From NCBI GenBank assembly GCA_021604865.1, contig BQJU01000013.1:62001-126000 (forward strand): DNA of 64,000 nt, given 5' to 3'. This document shows, in pieces, positions 24,924-33,752 of the stretch. Made by a program: the position numbers and the translations under genes. Each line of letters opens with the position of its first letter. Position 1 is the first letter of the stretch. This DNA comes from Saprospiraceae bacterium (GTDB lineage: Bacteria; Bacteroidota; Bacteroidia; Chitinophagales; Saprospiraceae). The notes beneath the pieces were generated by a model. It made no database searches. It saw only the letters and a program-made list of their open reading frames with translations, and was not told where the DNA came from.

Positions 24924-27155
24924 ATGAAAAAATTTTTATTTATCCTTAGTATGTTTTTACTCTTATTTTCGATTAACCTTCAGGCCCAAAGCCAAACCTT
25001 TACGTCCAGTGGGACTTTTACAGTTCCAGCGGGAGTTTATGCAGTGACTGTTCAGGCCTGGGGCGGCGGCGGTGGGGGTGGTTACTCGGATGCAGGGAAT
25101 GGTGGTCAATCAGCTGGCGGCGGCGGCGGCGGCGGTGGTGGATTCCGTACAGGTACTTTTAATGTAAGTCCGGCCCAGACAATAAGTATTGTAGTAGGTA
25201 CGGGAGGTGCAGGTGCAACCAGTGACGATAACCCAGGCGATGATGGTTTACCCTCTAGTGCAACACATTCAAGTGGAACTATTACTGCAGGTCAAGGTTT
25301 AGGAGGCCAAGCAGCAACTGACAACAATTCGCCAGGAGCAGGTGGTAATGGTGGGAGTGGTTCTGGTGGCTCTGGAGGGTTTAGTGGAGGGACTGGGGCA
25401 ACTGGTACAAACTCAGTAGGAGGAAAAGGTGGTGGCGGTGCTGGTGACACAGAGAATGGAGGTGATGGATTATCCCAAACTACAGGTGGTGCCGGAGGCA
25501 ATAGTAGAGGTGGAACCGGGGGAGATGGTGGCAACTCTGGCCAAAGTGGCACAAGTGGATTGGGATATGGTGGTGGAGGTGGCGGAACTGGCGATAATGC
25601 AGGTGGTGGCGATACCGGTGGAACTGGAGGAGACGGTGCCGTAATCATATCCTGGGATGCGTTCTATTCCGCAACGACCCCTTCAAGCACGTATACTACT
25701 AATGGCACGTTTGCAGTACCGGCAGGAGTGACCAGTGTAAATGTTCAAGCCTGGGGCGGCGGCGGTGGCGGCGGCGAAGAAAATGGTGGCGGCAATGGTG
25801 ATGGCGGTGGCGGTGGCGGTGGCGGTGGATTCGCAAGTGGTACACTTGCTGTAAGTCCCACCGATAATATCTCCGTAACAATAGGAACAGGAGGTAGTGG
25901 AGCCGTGGGTTTCGGCAACAATGGAAGTAATGGAAATTCTTCAATAGCTTCGCATGCATCTGGGACAATTACTGCAAGTGGAGGCATAGGTGGTGTAGTC
26001 CAGACTGGTGGCAATGGTGGGAGCGGTTCATTTGCAGGAACGGTAACGAGTTTTACTAGCTTTAGTGGAGGCACAGGAGGAGATGGTGATAATAATGAAG
26101 GTGGTGGAGGTGGCGGTGGAGCCGGAAGTGGACAGAATGGTGGTGATGGAGCGAATCTAACTGCAGGTTCAGGCGGTAGTAGTTCCGGTGGAGATGGTGG
26201 TGATGGAGGAGACGATGGTGCAGGATCAAATGGTTCCACCTATGGAGGAGGAGGAGGAGCAGCTGGGGATGATAGCGGTGGTGGCGGTAATGGTGCAGAC
26301 GGTGCCGTAATTATCTCCTACCTTTGCGCCTATGTCAGTTTATCTTCAGGTATTGAAACTGACAATCAAACTATCAATAATAGTCCATTAACGGATATTA
26401 CCTATGAAGTTGGGTTAACTGCCTCAGGGGCAACGGTTTCGGGTTTACCGACAGGGGTATCTGGAAGTTTTAGTGCGGGAATTTTCACCATTAGCGGTGC
26501 ACCTACTCAAACGGGGACTTTTAATTATACAGTCACTACCACTGGGGCGAGTTGTACAAATCCTTCTATTGCTGGTACTATCGAGGTTACGGCTATCCTA
26601 CCCATCGAACTACTTTCCTTCACCGGAAAACGAGTCGACAAAAATATCGAACTCAATTGGGTTACCGCTACGGAACAAAACAATGACTATATGGCTGTAG
26701 AGCGGTCCAGGGATGGTATTCGATTTACGGAAATTGGACGGGTCGGCGGAGCAGGCACCACGAATGAAATCAAAGATTATTCCTTTGTGGATCAATCCCC
26801 ACAGCGGGGTGCCAATTACTACCGGCTTCGACAGGTAGACCTTGATGGGAGAATGGAGTACCATAAGGTAATCACGGTCGATTTTTCCGGACGACCGATT
26901 TCCGGTAGTCTGGGACTGGCCTTAGCCCCCAATCCGGTGCAGAATCAGCTGAACATCAAATGGGCCACAGCAGACCGAGAAGTGAATGTCACGATCCAGC
27001 TCTTTGACGGGATGGGCAGACAACTGGCCGGCTATACTTTAAGCAATAGCAATGGAACTTTTGAGTTGCCGGTAGCCACTCTGACCAGTGGAGTATATAT
27101 TGTGAAGCTATCCCAAAATGGTTTGTCGGAAAGTAAGCAGTTTATGAAAGACTAA
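24924..27155 (+). CDS. Secreted glycine-rich tandem-domain protein with T9SS sorting domain
   Basis: The 743-residue product has a signal peptide (MKKFLFILSMFLLLFSINLQA). Two homologous glycine-rich domains follow (about residues 25-245 and 253-465), each opening with VPAG...VTVQAWGGGGG or VNVQAWGGGGG and each ending VIIS. An Ig-like segment (about 470-565) comes next. A C-terminal T9SS type A region has LPIELLSFTGKR, YRLRQVDLDGR and LALAPNPVQNQLNIKW. It should cross the outer membrane by T9SS and be attached or released as a surface or matrix protein. I set the start at 24924 because the signal peptide begins there; a 16-codon longer frame exists. Poly-GGC tracts may favour slippage. Confidence 0.88.
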   Translation: MKKFLFILSMFLLLFSINLQAQSQTFTSSGTFTVPAGVYAVTVQAWGGGGGGGYSDAGNGGQSAGGGGGGGGGFRTGTFNVSPAQTISIVVGTGGAGATSDDNPGDDGLPSSATHSSGTITAGQGLGGQAATDNNSPGAGGNGGSGSGGSGGFSGGTGATGTNSVGGKGGGGAGDTENGGDGLSQTTGGAGGNSRGGTGGDGGNSGQSGTSGLGYGGGGGGTGDNAGGGDTGGTGGDGAVIISWDAFYSATTPSSTYTTNGTFAVPAGVTSVNVQAWGGGGGGGEENGGGNGDGGGGGGGGGFASGTLAVSPTDNISVTIGTGGSGAVGFGNNGSNGNSSIASHASGTITASGGIGGVVQTGGNGGSGSFAGTVTSFTSFSGGTGGDGDNNEGGGGGGGAGSGQNGGDGANLTAGSGGSSSGGDGGDGGDDGAGSNGSTYGGGGGAAGDDSGGGGNGADGAVIISYLCAYVSLSSGIETDNQTINNSPLTDITYEVGLTASGATVSGLPTGVSGSFSAGIFTISGAPTQTGTFNYTVTTTGASCTNPSIAGTIEVTAILPIELLSFTGKRVDKNIELNWVTATEQNNDYMAVERSRDGIRFTEIGRVGGAGTTNEIKDYSFVDQSPQRGANYYRLRQVDLDGRMEYHKVITVDFSGRPISGSLGLALAPNPVQNQLNIKWATADREVNVTIQLFDGMGRQLAGYTLSNSNGTFELPVATLTSGVYIVKLSQNGLSESKQFMKD

Positions 27156-27225
27156 TTCTTTATAAAAATGCGGGGAATTCTTTCGAATGATGCCTCCTCA
27201 CAGCGCTTGCTTGAAAAAGAACTTT

Positions 27226-27261
27226 CCAGGAGTCAGTTTCCCACTGGCTCCTGGATTTTTT
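27226..27261 (+). terminator. Intrinsic terminator after glycine-rich gene
   Basis: CCAGGAGTCAGT (27226-27237) pairs with ACTGGCTCCTGG (27243-27254) with one G-T wobble, followed by ATTTTTT. It lies 70 bp after the stop codon. Confidence 0.85.
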
Positions 27262-27320
27262 GAAGCCAGTAATTCAAAAGGCAATGGGAAAGTTGGCACA
27301 TTTCAATAAAAACCTCCCCT

Positions 27321-28232
27321 CTAACCCTTCCGCTTCCACCTAAACTGCTGGAGAAACCGAATCCCTCTCAATAAACCAGTCTCAAAAATCCAAAAGACAA
27401 AAAACAATTGCAAAATAAATACCTGCCCTCTCCCTATTTCATTATATTTTTTTTGATAATAAAGCGTGCTTTGCAGCCAATATTTTCGCAATTGGATCAT
27501 AGAATAAAAACGACCAGTAGTCTGCCCCAATACATGATCAAATCGTAGGGAACGGATCAAATAATTGTTTAAACCTGCTGCTTTTACTTTTTGACCAAGT
27601 ATGGATTCCTCTCCATAGAGAAAGGTATTTTCATCAAACAAATCCAGCTGATAGAAAGTGGCTTTTTGTCCCATAAAAAAGGAACCGCTCAGGCATTGAA
27701 CATCCCGGGGGTTCTGGTCAGCAATTTCGAATTGATAGTCATTGGTTCTACCTAATTTGTTTGCCAAAAAATACCATAGGCGCAAAGATGCCCGAAGATC
27801 ATCCCAATAAGTCGGCAATTTCCATGCTTGGTGTTTTTGATCTTCTAAGCCATTCACATACATGCAGGGGGCTACAAATGCAGGTTTATCCAACTTAGGG
27901 AAAACCCCCACCAGCTTTTTTAGTAAATGATCATCATCAAGGTAAATATCGTTGTTTGAAATCAGCAGAAAATCGATCTCTCGGTCTTCCAGATGCCGCA
28001 AGCCTACATTGTTGCCATAGGCATACCCTCCATTGTACGCACTTTGCAACACCTCCACCGCAGGGTCTCCTTCATATTCTTGGACCAACTTTTCAAAAGA
28101 ATGACCAGGCGAATGATTGTCAACAAGCAATATAGAAAGAGTTATGCCTTTTTGTGTTTTTAGATTGGATACATAATCCACCGTATCCTGATAGCTCCCA
28201 TAATTGACAATCAGCGCGCAAACGGTTTTCAT
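27321..28232 (-). CDS. Family 2 glycosyltransferase
   Basis: The 303-residue protein has a GT-A fold with VCALIVNYGSYQDTVDYVSNL at the N-terminus, ILLVDNHSPGHS, and NGGYAYGNNVGLRH. The donor-binding acidic motif is LLISNNDIYL, an NND variant typical of rhamnosyl/other GT2 enzymes of surface glycans. The C-terminus is hydrophobic (VFILQLFFVFWIFETGLL), so it may be membrane-associated. It is last in the leftward operon flippase-GT2 and overlaps the flippase gene by 4 bp (translational coupling). It should add one sugar to the lipid-linked repeat unit; substrate unknown. Confidence 0.88.
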   Translation of the reverse strand: MKTVCALIVNYGSYQDTVDYVSNLKTQKGITLSILLVDNHSPGHSFEKLVQEYEGDPAVEVLQSAYNGGYAYGNNVGLRHLEDREIDFLLISNNDIYLDDDHLLKKLVGVFPKLDKPAFVAPCMYVNGLEDQKHQAWKLPTYWDDLRASLRLWYFLANKLGRTNDYQFEIADQNPRDVQCLSGSFFMGQKATFYQLDLFDENTFLYGEESILGQKVKAAGLNNYLIRSLRFDHVLGQTTGRFYSMIQLRKYWLQSTLYYQKKYNEIGRGQVFILQLFFVFWIFETGLLRGIRFLQQFRWKRKG

Positions 28233-29548
28233 TTGTTGGTGGGATATGCTTGATTAATAAGTTGGTGGCTATTTTTTTTAACCATCAGCCATAAACCTAA
28301 AGTGATGAAAGCTTCTATCAACAAAATCGAAATAATCAAACCTTGTAGTCCGTAAAATTTGATCAAACAATAATCAAGGATCAATTTCAGGCTCATGCTG
28401 ATTAAGTAAACAGCCGTATAATCCGATTTTTTATCATAGGCCAATAGAATTTGATAGGCTGGAATATTGGCAAGCACAAGTATAGGAGCTAGCAAATATA
28501 AACTAAATGCCGCCAAAAGATCCGGATCCGCACTTTTTGCAAAATAGGCATAAATTGGACCAGCAAAACAAACGATTAGCAAGGTACAGACTACTGGTAA
28601 CCAGAAAAACGAAACAAAAGCCGTTTTTAAAAAGGCCAACATGCTGTGCCAACCTTCCCTGGTTTTTTCACAAACTTTTGGAAAAATGGCCTGGGAAAAG
28701 ATAACCAACAAAAACCGCAGTGGCTGCACCAATTTGTACATGACATTGAAATAACCGGTAATCACATCAGTAGTTAAAGCACTCAGTATGAGAATACTAT
28801 AAGAGGCATTAAACTCGATAGCCAAATTGGAAAGCAATAATTTAAAATCGTTGATCAGAAAATTCCGGATGGCACTAACCGACGGAATCTTAAAATGAAG
28901 CCGTAGGTATTGGCAGGTGAACATAACCACAACCAAGCCAACAACCAAGCCGGAAAGCCCCTGAAAAGCTAACAAAAAAACAAAGTCTTCGGGCACCTGA
29001 ATAAAAAGCAGCACACTGGCCGCAAATAGCAGTTTGATCACCAGATTGGCCAGGGCAATAAAATGGGCTTTTTGCATACCAATGAAAAACCAGTCGATAA
29101 AAAAAACATGTCCTAGTGGCAATAAAAACCCCAAATAGAACACCCATTCTCGTTCTTTTAAAAATGGAATCAATTGGATCGACAAAAAGAGAAAAAGGGT
29201 AAAAATCAAACAAAGTAAGAGCCGGGAAAACAGGATATCCGACAACAGGCCAGAAAGCTTTTCCCTGTTTTCCTTATTGAGCGCGATCAAGCGTACACCC
29301 GTGATGTGAAATCCGTAATCAATGATTGTTTTTCCATAATTTAAGATAACCTGCACAAAGGCAATGATACCAAAATTCGCGATACCTACCCGATGGATAA
29401 TGATTGGGATTAACAAGAGCAAAATGACCGCATCGGTGGCCTTCAAAAAACCCAGAGAGAAAAAATTGATGAGCGGATGGTCCAGTCCCAACTGATTAAA
29501 GAATTTCAAGAAGCGGTTCTTCCCATCATTTTTTGGATTTTCAGGCAT
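28229..29548 (-). CDS. Wzx-type polysaccharide flippase
   Basis: The 439-residue membrane protein has about 12-14 spans and the MATE/oligosaccharide flippase pattern: FFSLGFLKATDAVILLLLIPIIIHRVG at the start, then NFGIIAFVQVILNYGKTIIDYGF and GVRLIALNKENREKL. It should flip the undecaprenyl-linked repeat unit to the periplasm. It lies 6 bp after the chain-length regulator gene and overlaps the downstream GT2 gene by 4 bp. Together with the polymerase on the opposite strand it indicates a Wzx/Wzy-type pathway. Confidence 0.88.
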   Translation of the reverse strand: MPENPKNDGKNRFLKFFNQLGLDHPLINFFSLGFLKATDAVILLLLIPIIIHRVGIANFGIIAFVQVILNYGKTIIDYGFHITGVRLIALNKENREKLSGLLSDILFSRLLLCLIFTLFLFLSIQLIPFLKEREWVFYLGFLLPLGHVFFIDWFFIGMQKAHFIALANLVIKLLFAASVLLFIQVPEDFVFLLAFQGLSGLVVGLVVVMFTCQYLRLHFKIPSVSAIRNFLINDFKLLLSNLAIEFNASYSILILSALTTDVITGYFNVMYKLVQPLRFLLVIFSQAIFPKVCEKTREGWHSMLAFLKTAFVSFFWLPVVCTLLIVCFAGPIYAYFAKSADPDLLAAFSLYLLAPILVLANIPAYQILLAYDKKSDYTAVYLISMSLKLILDYCLIKFYGLQGLIISILLIEAFITLGLWLMVKKNSHQLINQAYPTNK

Positions 29549-29554
29549 GGAGAC

Positions 29555-30460
29555 CTATTTCACTAACGGTTTGATGTAAATATTCAAAAACAGGAAAAAA
29601 CAAGCCAGGAAATAGCCCAACATACCTCCTGCCAATCCATATTTCACAATCGCTCCCGTATTAAATTGCGCCTTGGGTAAAATCAGGAAATTATCTATCG
29701 GTATGACATTTTCAGGATAAGAAAGATTGCCCTCCAGATCACTTTTTCTTTGCATCATTTCCCGGGACATACTCAGTAACTCATAGGCATTTTTGCCCTC
29801 AGAATTTTCTATGGTAACGCCAGATTTTTCTTGCTCACCAGATGGTTTTCCGGCATATAATTGGACCAAAACAGAATCAATCGTTTTTAGTTTAAAGTTG
29901 ATATATTTCAATTCTTCCTGCCAATTTTTTTTCTTGAGGTCCAGTCGATCAGCCGTAAATGGGTTGCTATTGAAATAATAGGTCAACCCCTGGCGAAGGC
30001 TATCCTCATCAATTAACTCCGATAGATTTACGGTAACAATAAAGGGCTCCTTACGCATGGTATAATTATTTACCAATGGTTTGCCCTGGCTATCTGTAAT
30101 ATTTATACGGTTGATTTTTTTAAGCTGGGCATTTGTCAATAACAAAAGTTCAGTCCCCTTACCGGCAGGATCATATTGAAGCAGGGCATTTAATTTTTCC
30201 ACCATATCGCCAAAAATCTTGGGGTGCAATTCACCATATACAAAAGTAGTAGACATGGAAAACTCCTGCGCACGAACGTAAAGCCAGCCTACCGAAATCA
30301 AGGCAAAAATCGCGATCAAGGCCCAACTCAGGCGCCAATGCCTGATGATAACATCCCTAAAAAATCGAAAGCTTTTGTATATCCCATTGATCCAAGCCAG
30401 CGCGTGTTGTTGTAAATCGCGCCAGCTGATTATTTCACTATCCTCTTTTTCTGAAACCAT
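29555..30460 (-). CDS. Wzz-like polysaccharide chain-length regulator
   Basis: The 301-residue protein has two membrane spans, one after a cytoplasmic N-terminal segment (about residues 41-62, WALIAIFALISVGWLYVRA) and one at the C-terminus (about 270-293). A periplasmic domain of roughly 200 residues lies between them. That topology is characteristic of polysaccharide co-polymerases that set chain length. No C-terminal tyrosine-kinase domain is present. The ATG at 30460 was preferred to an upstream in-frame start that would intrude on the promoter. First gene of the leftward EPS operon. Confidence 0.72.
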   Translation of the reverse strand: MVSEKEDSEIISWRDLQQHALAWINGIYKSFRFFRDVIIRHWRLSWALIAIFALISVGWLYVRAQEFSMSTTFVYGELHPKIFGDMVEKLNALLQYDPAGKGTELLLLTNAQLKKINRINITDSQGKPLVNNYTMRKEPFIVTVNLSELIDEDSLRQGLTYYFNSNPFTADRLDLKKKNWQEELKYINFKLKTIDSVLVQLYAGKPSGEQEKSGVTIENSEGKNAYELLSMSREMMQRKSDLEGNLSYPENVIPIDNFLILPKAQFNTGAIVKYGLAGGMLGYFLACFFLFLNIYIKPLVK

Positions 30461-30481
30461 AATTAAACAGATTGTTCCCGC

Positions 30482-30489
30482 CAAATATA
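30482..30489 (-). promoter_or_regulatory. Candidate -7 element TATATTTG, leftward EPS operon
   Basis: On the minus strand TATATTTG matches TAnnTTTG exactly and lies 21 bases upstream of the Wzz-like ATG. No convincing -33 element was seen. Confidence 0.45.
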
Positions 30490-30575
30490 GTCCTTCAAAG
30501 AAAATATTACATGGGCATGGCCGGAATTAATACCCTATTTGTAGATAGATATACACTTTTGCAGAAATCCTGAAG

Positions 30576-30605
30576 TTGGATTTGTCCTGGGGTATAGTAA
30601 ATTTG
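30576..30605 (+). promoter_or_regulatory. Candidate promoter, rightward EPS operon
   Basis: TTG at 30576-30578 is followed after 19 bp by TAAATTTG at 30598-30605, fitting the Bacteroidota TTG-(17 to 23)-TAnnTTTG promoter. The first gene starts at 30631. Confidence 0.6.
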
Positions 30606-30630
30606 CTCCTCACTTAGCTCACATTGTTTT

Positions 30631-31872
30631 ATGATAAACCCATGGCAGGCCAGAACCGAAGACCTCCTTTCACCAGGAACCATGGTGGTGGTAGGTTTTT
30701 TCTTTCTGAATACCTTTTTGCTGCCCCACGGCCTGTTATACACTACCCTTCTTACCCCCATTTTTATAATATCCCTTTTGTGGTCCGGAAAATGGAAAGG
30801 CCTGTTGTGGTATTTCCTGATTTCCATTCCGCTTGCTTATTACCACATTAAGCACGGGGCAGCCACCGCTATATACTTGAAATCTTACCTTTTATTTACC
30901 AGTGTAGTCATTTTTAGTCTTTGGGCAATTGTCTTCCTGCAAATCCATCAAAGTCGTGTCGGTCTATATTTGAAACAGATTACCCTTTATAATTTCTTTT
31001 TCACCCTCGTAGCCCTTGTTTTATTTATCGTTCCGGTTTTACGGAATCAATTCTGGTCATTTGAACAAATACATCCCGCAATCCCGGTGATTCCACGGCT
31101 AAAAATGCTGGTTTATGAACCCTCTTTTTATGCCTTTCAGTTAGTCCCTCTATTTTTGTTTTACTTTTTGTCTCATGCCTTTTCCAGGGGATATCAATAT
31201 GTACCGGCGATATTGATGCTTAGCTTTTCTTTGTTGTTGTCCTTGTCCTTTGGTGTACTTGGCGGGCTTAGTCTTTCTATTTTATTAATTGTCTTTTTAC
31301 ATCTCTTTCGTTTGCTTCGTCGCAAAAAGATATTTTTTGCCACCCTATATCTGACATTGTTCGCAGGTATTGTAGCGGTTGTAGCGCTGAAATATATGGC
31401 TTACAACCCCATAGTAGACCGGATCGATAAAATCCTTGCAGGTCATGATTCCTCGACCAATGGCCGGACCTGGGAAGCCTTTTTGCTAGCCTGGCGTATC
31501 CTCGGAGAAACGGATTATCTACTAGGTGCCGGACTGGGCCAAATCAAAGAAATAGGCAATGATATCATTGTCAAATATTACAATTACGAAGGTGCGTGGG
31601 CCAATACCGTAAGGATTCCCAATACGATGGCAGAAACGCTGGCTACCTTCGGTTTATTGGGAGCTGTGGGGCGCATTATAACTGAGATCGGGTTGTTTTT
31701 TTATACCCGTGTCTATGAAAATTATTATCGTTTGATGCTCTTCACCTTTGTTTTCATTTTCCAGTTTACCGGCAGTTACCTGACCAATATTTATGAATAC
31801 CTAATGTGGATTATGGCTTTTTTGCCTTTGTTCCCACAATTTGACAAACAAAACATCCATGTTGTAAGATGA
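30631..31872 (+). CDS. Wzy/O-antigen polymerase-like membrane protein
   Basis: The 413-residue product is almost wholly hydrophobic, with about ten spans. It has a larger polar loop (around ILAGHDSSTNGRTWEAFLLAWRIL ... LLGAGLGQIKEIGN) before the last spans, as in Wzy polymerases, where this periplasmic loop contains catalytic arginines. Wzy joins flipped repeat units into polymer. Sequence is poorly conserved in this class, so the call rests on topology, the LLGAGLGQ motif and location. It opens the rightward EPS operon and overlaps the next gene by 4 bp. Confidence 0.75.
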   Translation: MINPWQARTEDLLSPGTMVVVGFFFLNTFLLPHGLLYTTLLTPIFIISLLWSGKWKGLLWYFLISIPLAYYHIKHGAATAIYLKSYLLFTSVVIFSLWAIVFLQIHQSRVGLYLKQITLYNFFFTLVALVLFIVPVLRNQFWSFEQIHPAIPVIPRLKMLVYEPSFYAFQLVPLFLFYFLSHAFSRGYQYVPAILMLSFSLLLSLSFGVLGGLSLSILLIVFLHLFRLLRRKKIFFATLYLTLFAGIVAVVALKYMAYNPIVDRIDKILAGHDSSTNGRTWEAFLLAWRILGETDYLLGAGLGQIKEIGNDIIVKYYNYEGAWANTVRIPNTMAETLATFGLLGAVGRIITEIGLFFYTRVYENYYRLMLFTFVFIFQFTGSYLTNIYEYLMWIMAFLPLFPQFDKQNIHVVR

Positions 31873-32939
31873 AGGTACTGATGCTAGCCCGTCCCAATTT
31901 GCTAACCGATCCGGGTGGAGATACCATCCAGGTGCTGCATACTGCGGAGGCTTTACGCCAAAGAGGACTCATTATTGACATCAATCCATCACGTCCGGAA
32001 TATAAAAAATACGACCTACTTCACTTTTTTAATGTCATCGATCCCGAAGATATTTTAGGACATTTACAAAAAACCACCAAACCTTATGTCGTCTCGACCA
32101 TTTATGTCGATTATCAGGAATATGACCGTTATCACCGCCGGGATATTGTGGGCATAGCCAATCGAGTGTTGTCTTATCACGGTGTGGAATATCTGAAAAC
32201 GGTAGGTAAATGGTTACTAAAAGGAGAAAGGTTAAGTTCCTATAGCTACCTCTGGCAGGGTCACCGTCGATCTGTTGTAAAAATCCTCAAAGGCGCTTCT
32301 TGTCTCCTTCCCAATTCTGAAAATGAATACCGTCGGCTGGTCAACGATTTTGGTATGGAGCAGGAATATGTGGTGGTTCCCAATGGTGTTTCGATAGAAA
32401 AATTCAAAACTGTTCCCGAGCAGGACCGTGCAAATATTCTCTGTGTCTCCCGCATTGAGGGGCGAAAAAACCAGTACAATCTGATCAAGGCACTAAAAGG
32501 TACCGGGTTAATGCTCAAGCTGATTGGCAATCCAGCAAAAAACCAGCAGAACTATTATCGCCGTTGTAGAGCGATTGCCGATGATCAGGTAGAGTTCCTG
32601 GGATTTGTACCTCATGAAACACTTTGGCAACATTATGCAGAAGCCCAGGTACATGTACTACCCAGCTGGTTTGAAACCACGGGTTTATCTTCTTTAGAGG
32701 CGGCTTTGATGGGCTGTAAAGTTGTGGTTGGTGACCGTGGTGATGTTCGCGATTATTTTCAAAATGATGCCTGGTATTGTCAACCTGGCGACCCTACATC
32801 CATCCGAAATGCAATACTCGAAGCCTATCACGCGCCATATTGTAGCGAACTGGCCAATCGGATAATTTCTCAATATAATTGGCAAAATGCTTCAAACTTG
32901 ACATTTTTTGCCTACCAGAAAGCCCTAACTTGCGCCTAA
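31869..32939 (+). CDS. Family 4 glycosyltransferase
   Basis: The 356-residue GT-B protein starts MKVLMLARPNLLTDPGGDTIQ. It has an interdomain segment VVPNGVSIEKFKTV and the C-terminal donor-binding region with ILCVSRIEGRKNQYNLIKAL, the VEFLGFVP strand, VHVLPSWFETTGLSSLEAALMGC (E-x7-E motif area) and GDRGDVRDY. It should transfer a nucleotide-sugar residue in the cytoplasm during repeat-unit assembly. It overlaps the polymerase gene by 4 bp. Donor and acceptor cannot be read from the sequence. Confidence 0.9.
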   Translation: MKVLMLARPNLLTDPGGDTIQVLHTAEALRQRGLIIDINPSRPEYKKYDLLHFFNVIDPEDILGHLQKTTKPYVVSTIYVDYQEYDRYHRRDIVGIANRVLSYHGVEYLKTVGKWLLKGERLSSYSYLWQGHRRSVVKILKGASCLLPNSENEYRRLVNDFGMEQEYVVVPNGVSIEKFKTVPEQDRANILCVSRIEGRKNQYNLIKALKGTGLMLKLIGNPAKNQQNYYRRCRAIADDQVEFLGFVPHETLWQHYAEAQVHVLPSWFETTGLSSLEAALMGCKVVVGDRGDVRDYFQNDAWYCQPGDPTSIRNAILEAYHAPYCSELANRIISQYNWQNASNLTFFAYQKALTCA

Positions 32940-32978
32940 ATTAATCTCTCTTGGAGGCCAACAATACCAATTGAACCC

Positions 32979-33749
32979 ATGATAAGATTTGACAGATTGA
33001 CGTTGAACAAGGAAAAAATGCGTCTGGATTACCTGCTTGCTGAGCCGTTTCCACACCTGATCATTGATGACTTTTGTGAGACCGATAAATTGGAAGCGCT
33101 ACTTGCAGAAATGCCAGATATTAATACCAAGAGCCGGGATTATGTCTTTGCAGCAAACAAATTTGAAAAGTCGAAATTTTGGCAGCTTTCGCCCAGATTT
33201 GAAACCTTATACCAGGATTTAATTTCTGATACATTTCAGGATTTTTTGCGTTTCATTACCAATGAAGCTGTCTTTATGGATAACAAATTTCATGGTGGCG
33301 GTATCCATCAAGGAAAAGAAGGCAGTTTCCTGGATATGCACCTGGATTTCAACTACCATCCTTTGCATAAGTTTTGGTATCGGAATCTAAATATCCTCCT
33401 ATACCTCAATAAAGGATGGCAGCCGGAACACGGTGGCCACTTAAAATTGAAAGACTTAAGAACAGGAGCGTACAAAGAAATCGGTGTGCCATTTAATCGT
33501 CTGGTGATCCAGCAAACCAGAAACTATACCCTACACGGATACGACCATATTCGCTTCCCTTCGGGAAGTTTTCGTACCTCCATCGCTGGCTACGCTTATA
33601 GCCAACATCAATATCATATCGAAAAACCAAGGACAACTGATTGGTTTGTTCCCTCTAATCAACCTGTCAAAAAATTGCTGGCCAGAATTTACGATCCGGC
33701 GGTAAAACTCAAAAATGCATTCTTCGGTAGCGCAACTGCCAAAAATTAG
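32979..33749 (+). CDS. 2-oxoglutarate/Fe(II) oxygenase in EPS operon
   Basis: The 256-residue protein has the 2OG-Fe(II) jelly-roll signature. The metal ligands fit His121-x-Asp123 (FLDMHLDFNYHP) and distal His186 (NYTLHGYDH), with Arg199 (GSFRTSIAGY) as 2-oxoglutarate binder. It resembles the prolyl-4-hydroxylase-like group that hydroxylates peptides or small molecules. Its place inside the rightward glycan operon, 39 bp after a glycosyltransferase and 3 bp before another, suggests it oxidises a sugar or substituent of the polymer or modifies a glycan-linked protein; this is inference. Confidence 0.82.
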   Translation: MIRFDRLTLNKEKMRLDYLLAEPFPHLIIDDFCETDKLEALLAEMPDINTKSRDYVFAANKFEKSKFWQLSPRFETLYQDLISDTFQDFLRFITNEAVFMDNKFHGGGIHQGKEGSFLDMHLDFNYHPLHKFWYRNLNILLYLNKGWQPEHGGHLKLKDLRTGAYKEIGVPFNRLVIQQTRNYTLHGYDHIRFPSGSFRTSIAGYAYSQHQYHIEKPRTTDWFVPSNQPVKKLLARIYDPAVKLKNAFFGSATAKN

Positions 33750-33752
33750 GAT

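Noticed and set aside
25292-25648. Proline-rich frame antisense to the glycine-rich gene
   Set aside because: Gly codons GGN read backwards give Pro-rich frames; no signal or homology supports it.
25745-26239. Second proline-rich antisense frame
   Set aside because: Same mirror effect of the glycine-rich repeats on the opposite strand.
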